Source of the DNA: Sedimentitalea xiamensis
GTDB taxonomy: Bacteria > Pseudomonadota > Alphaproteobacteria > Rhodobacterales > Rhodobacteraceae
Direction of reading: 5' to 3'
DNA: 64,000 nucleotides
Assembly: GCF_030164465.1 (NCBI RefSeq)
Contig: NZ_JASNJE010000003.1
Span: 124,001 to 188,000, forward strand
Of this stretch, positions 24,623 through 32,207 are shown in pieces. Made by a program: the position numbers and the translations under genes. Numbering within the stretch: position 1 is the stretch's first letter; every line of letters begins with the position of its first letter. The notes under the pieces are model-generated. The model worked only from the letters and a program-made list of their open reading frames with translations, searched no databases and was not told where the DNA came from.

Positions 24623-25380
24623 ACCTGACCGCCGTTTGGGCCATCTACAAATTTGAAATGCAACGGTTCTTCAGAACTCTGTTGCAGAGTTTCCTGTCGC
24701 CGGTGCTGTCCACGTCGCTCTATTTCGTGGTCTTCGGCGCCGCCATCGGCAGCCGCATCCAGGAGGTCGAGGGCGTGAGCTACGGCGCCTTCATCGTGCC
24801 CGGACTGGTCATGCTGTCGGTGATCACGCAAGCCATTTCCAACGCGTCCTTCGGCATCTACTTCCCGAAGTTCACCGGCACGATCTACGAATTGCTGTCC
24901 GCCCCCGTGAACTTTCTGGAAATCGTCATGGGCTATGTCGGCGCGGCGGCGACCAAGGCGCTGTTCATCGGCATCGTGATCCTGCTGACGGCGACGTTTT
25001 TCATCGATCTTCAGGTCGCGCATCCGGTCGCGATGGTCGTGTTCCTTCTGCTGACCTGTCTCAGTTTCGCGCTCTTGGGGTTCATTATCGGCATCTGGGC
25101 GGGCAATTTCGAACAGTTGCAACTGGTGCCTCTGTTGATCGTCACACCGCTGATTTTCCTGGGCGGTTCGTTCTATTCGATCTCGATGCTGCCCCCGGTC
25201 TGGCAGACCGTCACCCTGTTCAATCCGGTGGTCTACCTGATCTCGGGTTTCCGCTGGTCCTTCTTCGGCCTGGCCGACGTTCCGATCGGCTGGAGCCTGC
25301 TGGCGATCGCCGGTTTCACCGCGCTTTGCATCGCGGTCATCTGGTGGATTTTCAAGACCGGCTGGCGCATCCGGTCCTGA
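24619..25380 (+). CDS. yadH: ABC-2 type transporter permease (YadH-like)
   Basis: A 253-residue inner-membrane protein with six predicted helices of the ABC-2 fold. It starts [20 protein letters not shown] at 24619, inside the ATPase stop codon, and has the family's conserved [17 protein letters not shown] loop near residue 175. With the ATPase it should form an exporter of lipid, polysaccharide or drug type; the substrate is unknown. Confidence 0.88.
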   Translation: MNLTAVWAIYKFEMQRFFRTLLQSFLSPVLSTSLYFVVFGAAIGSRIQEVEGVSYGAFIVPGLVMLSVITQAISNASFGIYFPKFTGTIYELLSAPVNFLEIVMGYVGAAATKALFIGIVILLTATFFIDLQVAHPVAMVVFLLLTCLSFALLGFIIGIWAGNFEQLQLVPLLIVTPLIFLGGSFYSISMLPPVWQTVTLFNPVVYLISGFRWSFFGLADVPIGWSLLAIAGFTALCIAVIWWIFKTGWRIRS

Positions 25381-25489
25381 AACCCGCCGTGGCAATTTTG
25401 CCCGGACGTCGGGTCAAATGCGGATGCCCCGCAGTTCTGTTGGGTGCGACGCCTTGTTTGTCGCCGGGCGGCGTTCTACATCGGCTTTC

Positions 25490-26287
25490 ATGAAATTGCG
25501 CATCCCCTTCATCAAGAACCCGCCACTGGTATCGGTCGTGCGTCTGGCCGGGGCCATCGGCATGGCGGGGCGCGGATCGCTGAACGACCATGCAATCGCT
25601 CCGATCCTGGAAAAGGCGTTCAAACGCGGCAAACCGGATCTGGTGGCGCTGGAGATCAATTCGCCCGGCGGGTCGCCGGTGCAATCCTCCCTGATCGGCG
25701 GGCGCATCCGCCGGCTGTCGGAGGAAACCAAGGTCCCGGTCGTCGCCTTCGTCGAGGATGTCGCGGCGTCCGGCGGATACTGGCTGGCGGCGGCGGCGGA
25801 TGAAATCTGGGCCGACGAAAGTTCGGTGCTGGGGTCGATCGGCGTCATATCCGCCGGGTTCGGCGCGCATGTCTTCCTGGCCCGGCAGGGGATCGAAAGG
25901 CGGGTCTATACGGCGGGAAAATCCAAATCCCTGCTCGATCCGTTCCGCCCCGAGAACGAAGAGGACGTTGCCCGTCTCAAGGTCATTCTCGGCGATATCC
26001 ACGACAATTTCATCGCCCACGTCAGGGAACGGCGCGGCGACAAGCTGGACACCACCAAGAACCTGTTCACCGGCGAAATCTGGCTGGCGCGGCGGGCCGC
26101 TGAACTGGGGCTGATCGACGGGGTGGGGCATTTGAAACCCAAGATGCAGGCCCGGTTCGGCGACAAGGTTCAGTTCCGCCGCTACGGTCTGAAACGCCCG
26201 TTCCTGTCCCGTTTCGGCGCGCGGGTAATCGACGATGCGGTGGCGGGCATCGAAGAGCGCGCGGCTTTTGCGCGGTTCGGGCTGTAA
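25490..26287 (+). CDS. S49 family serine peptidase (SohB/SppA-like)
   Basis: A 265-residue single-domain signal-peptide-peptidase-like protease. The Ser nucleophile lies in DVAASGGYWLAAAADEI and the general base Lys in TAGKSKSLLDPF; the EINSPGGSPVQSS loop is characteristic. The start at 25490 gives a protein with no clear transmembrane anchor, so it is a short form. It opens a run with a tiny zinc-ribbon membrane protein and a CaCA antiporter, spaced by 1 bp and then an overlap. Confidence 0.88.
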   Translation: MKLRIPFIKNPPLVSVVRLAGAIGMAGRGSLNDHAIAPILEKAFKRGKPDLVALEINSPGGSPVQSSLIGGRIRRLSEETKVPVVAFVEDVAASGGYWLAAAADEIWADESSVLGSIGVISAGFGAHVFLARQGIERRVYTAGKSKSLLDPFRPENEEDVARLKVILGDIHDNFIAHVRERRGDKLDTTKNLFTGEIWLARRAAELGLIDGVGHLKPKMQARFGDKVQFRRYGLKRPFLSRFGARVIDDAVAGIEERAAFARFGL

Positions 26288-26288
26288 C

Positions 26289-26459
26289 GTGATCATCAAG
26301 ATCGTCTCTCTGTTTCTCGTGGCGATGGCCGTGCTGGCCATGTTCGGCAAGCTGCGGTTTCCGGGTGCGAAAAGGCTGGCCTCGGCGAAATGTCCGGCCT
26401 GCGGTCGCTACCGGATCGGCAAGGGGCCGTGCAGCTGCGGCCACGGAGGGCGTTCATGA
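26289..26459 (+). CDS. Small membrane protein with C-terminal zinc-ribbon-like cysteines
   Basis: A 56-residue protein using a GTG at 26289 directly after the peptidase stop. Residues 1-20 form one membrane helix (IIKIVSLFLVAMAVLAMFG). The C terminus has CPACG and CSCGHGG, four cysteines able to bind one zinc ion. Its stop overlaps the ATG of the antiporter (ATGA), so it is embedded in an operon, which supports its being real. Function unknown. Confidence 0.7.
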   Translation: MIIKIVSLFLVAMAVLAMFGKLRFPGAKRLASAKCPACGRYRIGKGPCSCGHGGRS

Positions 26460-27403
26460 TCGAATGGCTGCTGTCCGGGCTCGGCCTGATGATCCTTTTG
26501 CTTGCCGGCGATGCGCTTGTGCGGGGGGCGGTCAATCTCAGCCTGCGGCTGGGGGTTCCGGCGCTCATCGTCAGCCTGACCATCGTTGCGTTCGGCACGT
26601 CGGCCCCGGAACTGCTGATCGCCATAAGCGCGGTTCAGGACAATGCGCCGGGCATCGCCCTGGGCAACGTCGTCGGGTCGAATACGGCCAACATTCTCTT
26701 GGTCCTCGGCATTCCGGCACTGCTGGCGACCCTGCACACCAGCGAATGCAACAGTCGCAAGACCTTCCTGTTCATGATCGCCGCTTCGGTCGCCTTCATC
26801 GCGCTGGCGTTCCGGGGCGAGTTCATGGTGGCCACCGGTCTGATCCTTCTGGCGATGCTCGGCATCGTGCTGGCGGACGCGTTCCGCGAGGCGCGGGCGC
26901 ACCAGAAAGCCGGCGAACCCGACGATCTGGAATCGATCGAGGAAGCCGATCCCGACATGCCCTATTGGCGGGTCGCTCTCTATCTGGTGCTGGGTCTCGT
27001 GGGGCTGCCCATGGGGGCACATCTGCTGGTGGAAAACGCTTCCCTCATCGCACAGGCCTACGGAGTCAGCGATACGGTGATCGGACTGACGCTGGTGGCG
27101 GTCGGCACCTCCCTGCCGGAACTCGCCACGACCGTCATGGCGGCTTTGCGGCGACAGGCCGACGTCGCCCTTGGGAACGTCATCGGGTCCAACATGTTCA
27201 ATCTGCTGGCGATTGTCGGGATCGCCACATTCTTCGGGAAGATTCCGGTCGATCCGGCGTTTCTGGAGTTCGACCTTTGGGTCATGCTGGCGTCGTCGCT
27301 GCTGCTGATCCCGTTCGTGTTTTTCAGGGTCGATATCACGCGGGGCTGGGGCCTGACCTTGACCGCCTTGTACGGGGTCTATGTCGCCGCGCTGTTGATG
27401 TAA
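26456..27403 (+). CDS. Calcium/sodium antiporter, CaCA family (YrbG-like)
   Basis: A 315-residue inner-membrane exchanger with two inverted repeats. Each carries the alpha-repeat motifs: GTSAPELLIA with GNVVGSNTAN in the first half and GTSLPELATT with GNVIGSNMFN in the second. These acidic segments bind Ca2+ and Na+. A hydrophilic loop rich in Glu/Asp (about 150-175) sits between the halves, as usual. It is the third gene of the operon with the S49 peptidase. Confidence 0.92.
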   Translation: MIEWLLSGLGLMILLLAGDALVRGAVNLSLRLGVPALIVSLTIVAFGTSAPELLIAISAVQDNAPGIALGNVVGSNTANILLVLGIPALLATLHTSECNSRKTFLFMIAASVAFIALAFRGEFMVATGLILLAMLGIVLADAFREARAHQKAGEPDDLESIEEADPDMPYWRVALYLVLGLVGLPMGAHLLVENASLIAQAYGVSDTVIGLTLVAVGTSLPELATTVMAALRRQADVALGNVIGSNMFNLLAIVGIATFFGKIPVDPAFLEFDLWVMLASSLLLIPFVFFRVDITRGWGLTLTALYGVYVAALLM

Positions 27404-27428
27404 TCGCAATCCGCAGGGAGAAACCGAA

Positions 27429-28208
27429 ATGGCACGCAGTCTTGTCACCGGAGCCGGGAAACGGCTGGGGCGCGCGATGGCGCTCTATCTCGCTTCGCGC
27501 GGGCAGGATGTCGCCGTGCATTACGCGAGTTCGCAAGAGGACGCGGAACGGGTCGTGGCCGAAATCCGGGCCATGGGGCGTCGCGCCGTGGCCCTGAAGG
27601 CCGACCTGCTCGACGAGACCGAGACGCAGGCGTTGTTCGGCGCCGCCGTCGATGCGTTGCAGGGTCCGATCACCTGCCTCGTCAACAATGCCTCGATCTT
27701 TGAACACGACACGATCCTTACAGCGACCCGCGCCAGTTGGGACCGGCACATGGACAGCAATCTGCGCGCGCCCTTCATTCTGACGCAGGCCATGGCGGCC
27801 CAGGGGCTGGCGGCGGCGCGGGATGAGGCCGGAGAACCCGTCTCGACCGGTCTGATCGTCAACATGGTGGATCAGAGGGTGCGCAAGCTGACGCCGGAAT
27901 TCATGACCTACACCCTGGCCAAGATGGGACTCTGGACCCTGACCCAGACCTCGGCGCGGGCACTGGCTCCCGCCATTCGCGTGAACGCCATCGGTCCAGG
28001 TCCGACGATGCGGGGCGCGCGCCAATCCGAAGGGCATTTCGCGGCGCAGAGAGCGGGTACCGTGCTCGGCCGGGGGGCCAACCTTGGCGACATCACCGCG
28101 GCTCTGGGATACTTCCTGGACGCCACCGCTGTGACCGGCCAATTGATCTGCATCGACGGGGGCCAGCACCTCGGATGGCAAACGCCGGATATCCTCGGAG
28201 TCGAATGA
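27429..28208 (+). CDS. SDR family oxidoreductase, pteridine reductase/FolM-like
   Basis: A 259-residue Rossmann-fold reductase. The NAD(P)-binding loop is TGAGKRLGRA (8-17) and the catalytic Tyr-Lys pair is in YTLAK. The Ser of the usual SDR triad is replaced in the segment IVNMVDQRV, where an Asp stands as in pteridine reductase PTR1 and FolM. That points to reduction of dihydrobiopterin, dihydromonapterin or dihydrofolate. GGGAG lies 10 nt before the ATG. No folate gene is adjacent, so the call rests on the active site only. Confidence 0.75.
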   Translation: MARSLVTGAGKRLGRAMALYLASRGQDVAVHYASSQEDAERVVAEIRAMGRRAVALKADLLDETETQALFGAAVDALQGPITCLVNNASIFEHDTILTATRASWDRHMDSNLRAPFILTQAMAAQGLAAARDEAGEPVSTGLIVNMVDQRVRKLTPEFMTYTLAKMGLWTLTQTSARALAPAIRVNAIGPGPTMRGARQSEGHFAAQRAGTVLGRGANLGDITAALGYFLDATAVTGQLICIDGGQHLGWQTPDILGVE

Positions 28209-28259
28209 AACAGGACGCCGCGTCAAGTTTTGCACCGGTCGCGGGCCCGTTACCAAAGC

Positions 28260-28297
28260 GTTACGAAAATGTCTTATTTTTCATAAACTTGCGTCAC
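28260..28297. repeat. Second copy of the GTTACGAAAAT element
   Basis: The first 11 bases are identical to the element at 20686, followed by CTTATTTTTC and a degenerate right arm ending GCGTCAC. The two copies align over about 35 bp with few differences. Here the right arm is imperfect, so only the left half may be bound. Confidence 0.45.
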
Positions 28298-28415
28298 CTC
28301 GAAGAATCTTTCTTTGCTTATCAGTGACTTGGCTTTGTGCTCATTTATTGTGCATTCGAGGGAAATCAGCCGAATCTAAGAGAAAATTCCGGATAGCCGA
28401 AAGATATCTGCAGAC

Positions 28416-28424
28416 TTATCCACA
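28416..28424 (+). promoter_or_regulatory. DnaA box TTATCCACA
   Basis: Exact match to the consensus DnaA box. The overlapping inverted repeat ATCCAC (28418-28423) and GTGGAT (28431-28436) creates a second, weaker box on the other strand. It lies 78 bp before the uvrC start. Confidence 0.6.
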
Positions 28425-28501
28425 CAATCCGTGGATTTGTTTGGGGTTGATCCCGCCCCTGCAAGATTGCAGCCAGCGCCAGAGAATCATATCTGTGTGA
28501 A

Positions 28502-30379
28502 ATGACTGAAAAGGTTAATACAACTCACGAGATCGGGGGAGACGGATATGCCCGCATTCAGGGTTATCTGAAGACGCTCGACAGCTCGCCGGGCGTCTAT
28601 CGCATGCTCGACGCCGAAAGCCGTGTTCTCTACGTCGGCAAGGCGCGAAACCTGAGGGCGCGGGTGTCGAATTACACCCGGCCGGGCGGGCACAGCGGGC
28701 GCATCGACCGGATGATCCGGGAAACCGCGTCGATGATGTTCCTGACGACGCGGACCGAAACCGAGGCGCTCCTGCTCGAACAGAACCTGATCAAGCAGTT
28801 GAAGCCGAAATACAACGTTCTGCTGCGCGACGACAAAAGTTTTCCCAACATACTCGTGGCCAAGGATCATGCCTTTGCCCGGATCAAGAAACACCGGGGT
28901 GCGAAAAAGGAAAAAGGGGCATATTTCGGTCCCTTCGCCAGCGCCGGCGCGGTCAACCGGACGTTGAACCAGTTGCAGAAGGCGTTCCTGCTGCGCAATT
29001 GTTCGGATGCGATGTTCGAAAGCCGCACCCGGCCCTGCCTGCTTTACCAGATCAAACGGTGTTCGGCCCCCTGCACGGGTTTGATCGGCGCAGCGGACTA
29101 TGCGGAAAGCGTGCGCGATGCCGAACGGTTCCTGTCCGGGCGGTCGACGCGGGTTCAGGAGGATCTCGCCGCGCAGATGGCCGAGGCCTCCGAAGCGATG
29201 GAATTCGAACGGGCCGCCGGCTTGCGCGACCGAATCCGGGCGCTGACCCAGGTGCAGGCGACCCAGGGCATAAATCCCCGTGGCGTGACCGAGGCGGACG
29301 TGATCGCCCTGCATCTGGAAAATGGCCAGGCCTGTGTGCAGGTGTTCTTCATCCGCGCCAACCAGAACTGGGGCAACCGCGATTTCTATCCGCGTGTCGG
29401 GGCCGATGTCTCGGCCGCCGAGGTGATGGAGGCATTCCTCGGCCAATTCTATGACAACAAGGAACCGCCACGGCAGCTGATCCTGTCCGATGCCATCGAG
29501 AACGAAGACCTGATGGCGGAGGCGCTGTCGGGCAAGGCGGGCCGCAAGGTCGACATTCTCGTGCCGCAGCGGGGCGAGAAGGCCGAACTGGTTTCCGGGG
29601 CGCTGCGCAATGCCCGCGAATCCCTGGCCCGCAAGATGTCGGAAACCGCCACCCAGGCCAAGCTGCTGCGCGGATTGGCGGAGGCCCTGGATCTGGACGC
29701 GCCGCCGCGCCGGATCGAGGTCTATGACAACAGCCACATCCAGGGCAGCAATGCGGTTGGCGCGATGATCGTATCGGGTCCGGACGGCCTGATGAAAAAT
29801 AGCTACCGCAAGTTCAACATCCGCGGCGACGACCTGACGCCCGGCGACGACTTCGGCATGATGAAGGAGGTTCTGAACCGCCGGTTTTCCCGCCTGATCA
29901 AGGACGATCCAGACCGCAACAAGGGTCAGTGGCCGGATCTGCTGCTCATCGATGGCGGCGCCGGGCAGGTCAGCGCGGTGGCGGAAATCATGCAGCGCCA
30001 CGGAGTGCAGGATATTCCGATGGTCGGCGTCGCCAAGGGCGTCGACCGAGATGCCGGCAAGGAGGAGTTTTACCGCCCCGGCGCCCGTCCATTCGCCTTG
30101 CGGCACAACGATCCGGTGCTTTACTTCGTGCAGCGGCTGCGCGACGAGGCGCACCGCTTCGCGATCGGAACGCATCGCGCCAAACGCGCCAAGGCGATCG
30201 GGGCGACGCCGCTGGACGATGTGCCGGGTGTCGGCGCGACCCGCAAGCGCGCGCTTCTGGCGCATTTCGGCAGCGCCAAGGCGGTCAGCCGGGCGAACCT
30301 GGCCGATCTGAAGGCGGTCGACGGGATTTCCGGCAGCCTGGCGGAAACGATTTACGATTTCTTCCATGACAAGGGCTGA
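28502..30379 (+). CDS. uvrC: Excinuclease ABC subunit C
   Basis: A 625-residue nucleotide excision repair endonuclease that makes both incisions around UvrB-marked damage. In order: GIY-YIG nuclease ([20 protein letters not shown] at about 29-48), the UvrB-interacting UVR motif ([20 protein letters not shown] near 225-244), the RNase H-like C-terminal nuclease ([17 protein letters not shown] and the [10 protein letters not shown] block) and a tandem helix-hairpin-helix at the end ([18 protein letters not shown]). Length is normal. It begins a conserved order uvrC-pgsA-moaD-moaE. Confidence 0.97.
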   Translation: MTEKVNTTHEIGGDGYARIQGYLKTLDSSPGVYRMLDAESRVLYVGKARNLRARVSNYTRPGGHSGRIDRMIRETASMMFLTTRTETEALLLEQNLIKQLKPKYNVLLRDDKSFPNILVAKDHAFARIKKHRGAKKEKGAYFGPFASAGAVNRTLNQLQKAFLLRNCSDAMFESRTRPCLLYQIKRCSAPCTGLIGAADYAESVRDAERFLSGRSTRVQEDLAAQMAEASEAMEFERAAGLRDRIRALTQVQATQGINPRGVTEADVIALHLENGQACVQVFFIRANQNWGNRDFYPRVGADVSAAEVMEAFLGQFYDNKEPPRQLILSDAIENEDLMAEALSGKAGRKVDILVPQRGEKAELVSGALRNARESLARKMSETATQAKLLRGLAEALDLDAPPRRIEVYDNSHIQGSNAVGAMIVSGPDGLMKNSYRKFNIRGDDLTPGDDFGMMKEVLNRRFSRLIKDDPDRNKGQWPDLLLIDGGAGQVSAVAEIMQRHGVQDIPMVGVAKGVDRDAGKEEFYRPGARPFALRHNDPVLYFVQRLRDEAHRFAIGTHRAKRAKAIGATPLDDVPGVGATRKRALLAHFGSAKAVSRANLADLKAVDGISGSLAETIYDFFHDKG

Positions 30380-30402
30380 GGTGCCGCGCGCTTCATCCCG
30401 GC

Positions 30403-30426
30403 GATAATACTCCTGCCGGAGGCGTT
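30403..30426. repeat. Rhodobacterales REP-like element (GCCTCCGGCAGGAGTATTAT)
   Basis: The reverse complement of 30404-30423 reads GCCTCCGGCAGGAGTATTAT, a form of the CCTCCGG...GGAGTATT palindrome that I know as frequent in Rhodobacteraceae intergenic gaps. CTCC-TGCC-GGAG makes a small stem. It lies just after the uvrC stop and may act at the 3' end of its transcript. A genome-wide count would confirm it. Confidence 0.45.
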
Positions 30427-30510
30427 TCCCACAAGCGAAACTTCCGTCCACGGGCCGTCCCCCTGCAACATCCGCTTTTATGTTTCAAACCCGCGATGTA
30501 GGGTCCACGC

Positions 30511-31176
30511 ATGAAATGGACCCTGCCCAATATCCTGACCATTCTGCGCCTGCTCGCAGCGCCGGGGCTTGCGGTTATGTTTCTCTATTTCCACCGTCCC
30601 TATGCGGACTGGTTCGCGCTTCTTCTCTTTGTCACCGCCTCCGTGACGGACTGGATAGACGGCTATCTGGCGCGGACACTGAAGCAGGAAACCAAGCTCG
30701 GTGCCATGCTCGATCCGATTGCCGACAAGGCGATGGTCATCATCGCCCTCATGGTCATCGTCGGCTATTCCTCGATGTCGCCCTGGCTGGTTCTGCCGGC
30801 GACCATGATCCTGTTCCGCGAAGTCTTCGTGTCGGGACTGCGGGAATATCTCGGCGACACCGCGGGCACGCTGAAGGTGACGCAATTGGCCAAGTGGAAG
30901 ACCACCTTGCAGATGGTCGCAATCGCGGTGCTTTTCGCGCAAGGGATTTTCGAACATTATCTCGGCATGTCGGCTTGGGGGATGGACCCGCAGCTGATCA
31001 ACTCGGTCCTGTCGGGCGCAGGTCCGGACCCTCACGGCCTGCGCTGGAAAATGGCCGGAATGGACTGGACCGGGCGCATCGGCCTGTGGCTCCTGTGGCT
31101 GGCGGCGGCGTTGACGCTTGTCACCGGCTGGGACTATTTCCGAAAGGCGCTGCCGTTTCTGAAGGAGGTGCACTGA
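30511..31176 (+). CDS. pgsA: CDP-diacylglycerol--glycerol-3-phosphate 3-phosphatidyltransferase
   Basis: A 221-residue inner-membrane enzyme that makes phosphatidylglycerophosphate, the precursor of phosphatidylglycerol. The CDP-alcohol phosphotransferase motif is complete: DGYLARTLKQETKLGAMLDP followed by IADK (about residues 51-74). Several membrane helices follow. Its stop overlaps the start of moaD by one base. Confidence 0.95.
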   Translation: MKWTLPNILTILRLLAAPGLAVMFLYFHRPYADWFALLLFVTASVTDWIDGYLARTLKQETKLGAMLDPIADKAMVIIALMVIVGYSSMSPWLVLPATMILFREVFVSGLREYLGDTAGTLKVTQLAKWKTTLQMVAIAVLFAQGIFEHYLGMSAWGMDPQLINSVLSGAGPDPHGLRWKMAGMDWTGRIGLWLLWLAAALTLVTGWDYFRKALPFLKEVH

Positions 31177-31421
31177 TGGATGTCCTGTATTTCGCATGGG
31201 TCCGCGAAAGGATCGGCCTGCCGCGCGAGACGGTCGAAACCTCGGCCGTGACGGTCAATGACCTGGTGGACGAACTGCGGGCGCGGGAAGAACGATACGC
31301 CGCCGCTTTCGCCGATCTTGGCGCATTGCGCGTGGCCATCGACCAGGAACTGGCGGATTTCGACGCCAGGCTGGCCGGGGCGCGCGAGGTCGCCTTCTTT
31401 CCGCCGATGACGGGCGGCTGA
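31176..31421 (+). CDS. moaD: Molybdopterin synthase sulfur carrier subunit
   Basis: An 81-residue ubiquitin-fold protein ending in the required PPMTGG; the last Gly is adenylated and carries the thiocarboxylate sulfur. Starts at ATG 31176 with GAAGGAGG upstream. It works with MoaE, encoded 3 bp downstream. Confidence 0.95.
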   Translation: MDVLYFAWVRERIGLPRETVETSAVTVNDLVDELRAREERYAAAFADLGALRVAIDQELADFDARLAGAREVAFFPPMTGG

Positions 31422-31424
31422 CCG

Positions 31425-31862
31425 ATGCGGATCGCCGTGCAGCAAGAACCGTTCGATCCGGCGGCGGAACTCCGGGACTTTGGCGCGGGCGACACCGGGG
31501 CCATTGTGACCTTTGTCGGCGTTGTCCGCGACAACGAGGTGGGCGACCTGGAAACGATGGAGATCGAGCACTACCCCGGCATGACCGAGGCCGCGCTCGC
31601 CGGGATCGCGGAAGAGGCAGAACGGCGCTGGTCGCTGGGCGACGTCATGGTCATCCACCGTTACGGCGGCTTGAAAACCGGCGAACGGATCATGATGGTC
31701 GCAACCGCCGCGCGGCACCGCAAGGCTGCCTTCGAGGCGGCGGAATATCTCATGGATTATCTCAAGTCGCGCGCGCCGTTCTGGAAAAAGGAAATCACCC
31801 GTTCCGGCGCGGAATGGGTCGCCGCCAAGGCGGATGACGAGGCCGCGCTCGATCGCTGGTGA
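31425..31862 (+). CDS. moaE: Molybdopterin synthase catalytic subunit
   Basis: A 145-residue enzyme that inserts two dithiolene sulfurs into cyclic pyranopterin monophosphate using MoaD-thiocarboxylate. The TGAIVTFVGVVRDNEVGDLE segment, MEIEHYPGMTE, and IHRYGGLKTGERIMMV are diagnostic, with the catalytic Lys in KSRAPFWKKEIT near 122-133. A GGCAGGC/GCCTGCC hairpin (31864-31890) spans the junction with the convergent gene. Confidence 0.95.
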   Translation: MRIAVQQEPFDPAAELRDFGAGDTGAIVTFVGVVRDNEVGDLETMEIEHYPGMTEAALAGIAEEAERRWSLGDVMVIHRYGGLKTGERIMMVATAARHRKAAFEAAEYLMDYLKSRAPFWKKEITRSGAEWVAAKADDEAALDRW

Positions 31863-31874
31863 CGGCAGGCGGCC

Positions 31875-32207
31875 TCAGCCTCGGCCTGCCTTCATACGCT
31901 CGACATAGCCGCGCAATTCGTCGGCATCGTGACGGGCGTCCCGCAATCCGTCCATCGCCGCGCGCAGTTCCGCCTCGGTCTGAGTGAGCTGGTTGGTCAG
32001 TTCCGCCTCGCGCTGCTGCAGGTATGTGATCGCCTGATCGCGGGTTTCCTCGGCCTCGTGGAGCTCCTGGCTCATCCGGTCCAGTTCTCCGACATCGCTT
32101 TGGTTGACGCGGGTGAACCTGTGCACCAGCCAGTTCGCGAACCATCCGGTCGCGAAGGCGACGAACAGGATGATGGCCGTTGCGATGATGAACTCAGTTC
32201 TGTTCAT
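31875..32207 (-). CDS. Membrane-anchored coiled-coil protein, hypothetical
   Basis: A 110-residue protein with one N-terminal membrane helix (EFIIATAIILFVAFATGWFANWL) and a cytoplasmic or periplasmic coiled coil (about 40-105, Glu/Gln/Leu rich: RMSQELHEAEETRDQAITYL). The start at 32207 lies inside the 3' end of the OmpA-type gene (14-bp overlap), so the two are cotranscribed. No known family recognised; perhaps a partner of the OmpA-type protein in envelope organisation. Confidence 0.75.
   Translation of the reverse strand: MNRTEFIIATAIILFVAFATGWFANWLVHRFTRVNQSDVGELDRMSQELHEAEETRDQAITYLQQREAELTNQLTQTEAELRAAMDGLRDARHDADELRGYVERMKAGRG

Larger units (their letters stand above)
28209..28501. promoter_or_regulatory. 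AT-rich upstream region of uvrC with DnaA box and three GANTC sites
   Basis: 293 bp, markedly AT-rich. It contains a GTTACGAAAAT repeat (28260), a consensus DnaA box (28416-28424) inside a 6-bp inverted repeat, and CcrM-type GAATC sites at 28304-28308, 28372-28376 and 28484-28488. It must hold the promoter of uvrC, but no single -35/-10 pair stands out and I see no LexA-type GTTC-N7-GTTC site. Confidence 0.5.

Noticed and set aside
28209-28501. Chromosomal replication origin
   Set aside because: Only one consensus DnaA box and one weak box; no dnaA, parAB, hemE or similar origin-linked genes are near.
28487-30451. 654-codon minus-strand frame opposite uvrC
   Set aside because: Complete antisense of uvrC; no homology-like segments.
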